NCBI GenBank assembly: GCA_903813345.2
Contig: CAIIXF020000011.1
Location: forward strand, 20,445,754 to 20,505,753
From: Owenia fusiformis
Taxonomy: Eukaryota; Annelida; Polychaeta; Sabellida; Oweniidae
Length of the DNA: 60,000 nucleotides
Direction of reading: 5' to 3'
In this document: positions 58,631 to 60,000 of the stretch, piece after piece
Layout of the letters: each line of letters starts with the position of its first letter
How positions within the stretch are numbered: the first letter of the stretch is position 1
The notes under the pieces: generated by a model
Told to the model about the DNA's origin: nothing
Seen by the model: the letters and a program-made list of their open reading frames with translations, nothing else
Database searches by the model: none
Program-made: the position numbers and the translations under genes

Positions 58631-58794
58631 ATATATAGGGGTTATGCAATTGGAGGTTTTGGATACAGGGAATATCCCGAGGGATATACAATATATCTTC
58701 CCGAGAGACCGAAGGGACCAAGGGAAGATATATTATATATCCCTCGGGATATTCCCTGTATCCAAAACCTCCAAGTGCATAACTGTTGTATATA
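58631..58794. repeat. 164-bp near-perfect palindrome ('ggttttggatacagggaa' family)
   Basis: The left arm carries tggaggttttggatacaggg and aatatcccgagggatata. The right arm is its complement with few differences, ending tgcataactgttgtatatag. The centre cgagagaccgaagggaccaa resembles the CGAAGGG centres of the palindromes at 20299-20410 and 20552-20689. Confidence 0.87.
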
Positions 58795-59490
58795 GTTTAC
58801 CATGATATGTACTTCTTTCTGTAACTGGAATACGATTCTAATATACAAGCAGCACATACGTATTCCCGGGGAACCATAAATATTTTGTGTAGGGTGTGGA
58901 CATTTTTCTTTTCATTTCTCTAAAATCAGACTATTCTCATAAAATTCATACAAAGTTGGGCCTAAGCCTCTATTTTCGTATTCTGCATCTTAAGATATTT
59001 ATAATGTAAAACCTAAGAGATAAATTCAATGTCTTCAGTTGAGAATAAGTGTAAGGTAAATGTGTGAATTCTGCTTGTTGTTGCACTATTTTTATAATAA
59101 ACAAGGTTCGATACGCAACACTGAATAGACTGCAGTCATAGCTTAGTTGTAAAGAAAACAAAAGAAGTTGGGACGTGGTCATGCTTGAATACGATTTTAA
59201 ATATATCGCCGTTTACATTTGTTGAAATCGGCCTGTATTAATTTCAACAGGTGATCGGTGTACAAGGGCATATATTTGAGTTATTGGTTTAACGATAAGT
59301 ATGACCTATGAGTGGGTAATGTTTTACAAATGCATGAAACAAATACTCCAATGGCCTAATCTCAATTTTCCTGCATAAACTATTACATTGAAATGATGGT
59401 CATTTGCTCTCTAACTTCCGCACCGCATACGTAACTTCGTAACAATTCAATAAGCCAAGACAGGACCGCTATAATCGCTACATGCCAGTG
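58795..59490. other. Stretch between the palindromes and the tRNA array
   Basis: I see nothing recognisable; the frame on the minus strand at 58970-59182 shows no motif. Confidence 0.35.
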
Positions 59491-59599
59491 AACTAAATAG
59501 TCTTGCATTCGAAATTCGAGTATGTGTTCTAGTCAGATTCAGTTTGCCAAAAGGTTCCACAGTATGTGTTCTTTGAACACAAGTCAGATTTCAGTTTGC

Positions 59600-59604
59600 A
59601 AAAA
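59600..59604 (-). terminator. RNA polymerase III terminator of the first tRNA-Val
   Basis: Five T on the minus strand directly follow the tRNA 3' end. Confidence 0.8.
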
Positions 59605-59676
59605 GGTTCCACCGGGGGTCGAACCCGGGACCTTCCGCGTGTGAGGCGGACGTGATGACCACTACACCATGGAACC
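59605..59676 (-). tRNA. tRNA-Val (anticodon CAC)
   Basis: On the minus strand the 72-nt sequence starts GGTTCCATGGTGTAGTGG and ends CCCCGGTGGAACC. The acceptor stem pairs perfectly over 7 bp, the A box (TGGTGTAGTGG) and B box (GGTTCGAACCC) are canonical, and the anticodon loop CCTCACACG gives CAC, valine. A run of five T follows the 3' end on the minus strand (59600-59604 as A on plus), the RNA polymerase III terminator. It decodes GUG codons. Confidence 0.95.
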
Positions 59677-59777
59677 GAGGGTGATTGATATGATATCAAC
59701 AAACACTTTTAACTAAATAGTCTTGCTTTCGAAATTCAAGTAAGTGTTTTTTTGAACACTAGACAGATTTCAGTTTG

Positions 59778-59783
59778 AAAAAA
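59778..59783 (-). terminator. RNA polymerase III terminator of the second tRNA-Val
   Basis: Six T on the minus strand directly follow the tRNA 3' end. Confidence 0.8.
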
Positions 59784-59855
59784 GGTTTCACCGGGGGTCG
59801 AACCCGGGACCTTCCGCGTGTGAGGCGGACGTGATAACCACTACACCATGGAACC
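59784..59855 (-). tRNA. tRNA-Val (anticodon CAC), second copy with acceptor mismatch
   Basis: This is identical in plan to the first copy, with A and B boxes, CAC anticodon and a six-T terminator (59778-59783). It differs at position 5 to 68 of the acceptor stem, where a C faces A because the 3' strand reads TGAAACC instead of TGGAACC. It also has a T for C in the D-arm region. It may still be functional or be an early pseudogene. Confidence 0.88.
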
Positions 59856-60000
59856 GAAGGTAACGTCACACGTGAATCTCAACTAAATAGTCTTGCATTC
59901 GAAATTCGAGTATGTGTTCTAGTCAGATTTCAGTTTGCAAAAAGGTTCCACAGTATGTGTTCTTTGAACACTAGTCAGATTTCAGTTTGTAACCACTACA

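Larger units (their letters stand above)
59485..60000. repeat. Tandem array of tRNA-Val-bearing units (continues past the window)
   Basis: Units start with 'aactaaatagtcttgcattc' at 59489, 59709 and 59879, followed by 'gtatgtgttct', 'cagatttcagtttg' and a tRNA. Units 1 and 3 also hold an extra internal copy of the leader with only the last bases of a tRNA (ggttccac, near 59540-59550 and 59944-59951). The third unit reaches 'gtaaccactaca' at the window end, which matches the 5' half of a tRNA without the 3' half in the expected place. Confidence 0.85.

Noticed and set aside
59940-60000. Third tRNA-Val gene at the window end
   Set aside because: Only a 3'-end scrap and a piece of the 5' half are visible, separated by leader sequence; the window stops before it can be judged.

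Overview
This is a eukaryotic, AT-rich, gene-poor stretch of animal nuclear DNA. Spliceosomal introns, eukaryotic tRNA-Val genes with RNA polymerase III terminators, a mariner transposon, an L1/Tx1-type LINE and many short inverted-repeat elements all point to a metazoan. The mix of foldback palindromes and miniature elements is like that of marine invertebrate genomes, but I cannot name the phylum from the sequence alone.

The left half (1 to about 31.8 kb) is the 3' end of one plus-strand host gene. Five exons (234-313, 544-621, 16792-16882, 25004-25052, 31687-31751) join in consistent phase and encode the last 120 residues of a protein I do not recognise, ending in a TGA stop. Its introns, one of about 16 kb, are filled with elements. 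These are TA-flanked mariner-type foldbacks (676-1517, 11159-12135), a family with CAGTAAAACCTG ends (2911-3418, 24790-24935, 31385-31556), satellites (2107-2296, 7620-8305, 8500-9245) and two TTAA-flanked piggyBac-like miniatures (7044-7278, 26397-26679). They also hold a 587-bp element with perfect 59-bp terminal repeats (12530-13116), an element built from a CTCCCGTAAAA-type array (18188-19650), a 94-bp retro-insertion (17397-17490) and a 34-bp minisatellite of about 45 copies (25117-26929).

From 34.4 to 37.7 kb lies a 3.2-kb inverted dimer of a selfish-looking gene. It encodes an XPG/FEN-like PIN-nuclease domain followed by a cysteine-rich Tesmin/CXC-like domain. Both arms carry the 3' part of the gene and its flank, and each arm has its own inactivating changes. 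This is the best candidate in the window for an undescribed mobile family.

The right half holds no host protein gene that I can support. It contains degenerate tandem arrays (42995-44511) and a 5'-truncated LINE (46031-48525) with a poly(A) tail, a 14-bp target duplication and one frameshift. It also contains a young mariner (50883-53398) with about 190-bp, nearly identical terminal repeats. That mariner's DD34D transposase is split by a spliceosomal intron and by a nested miniature element. Further right is a cluster of near-perfect palindromes nested inside a 1.2-kb inverted repeat (56930-58794). The window ends in a tandem array carrying two tRNA-Val(CAC) genes.

Apart from the host gene and the tRNAs, the interpretable content is mobile DNA in layers: elements inside elements, and satellites that look derived from elements.
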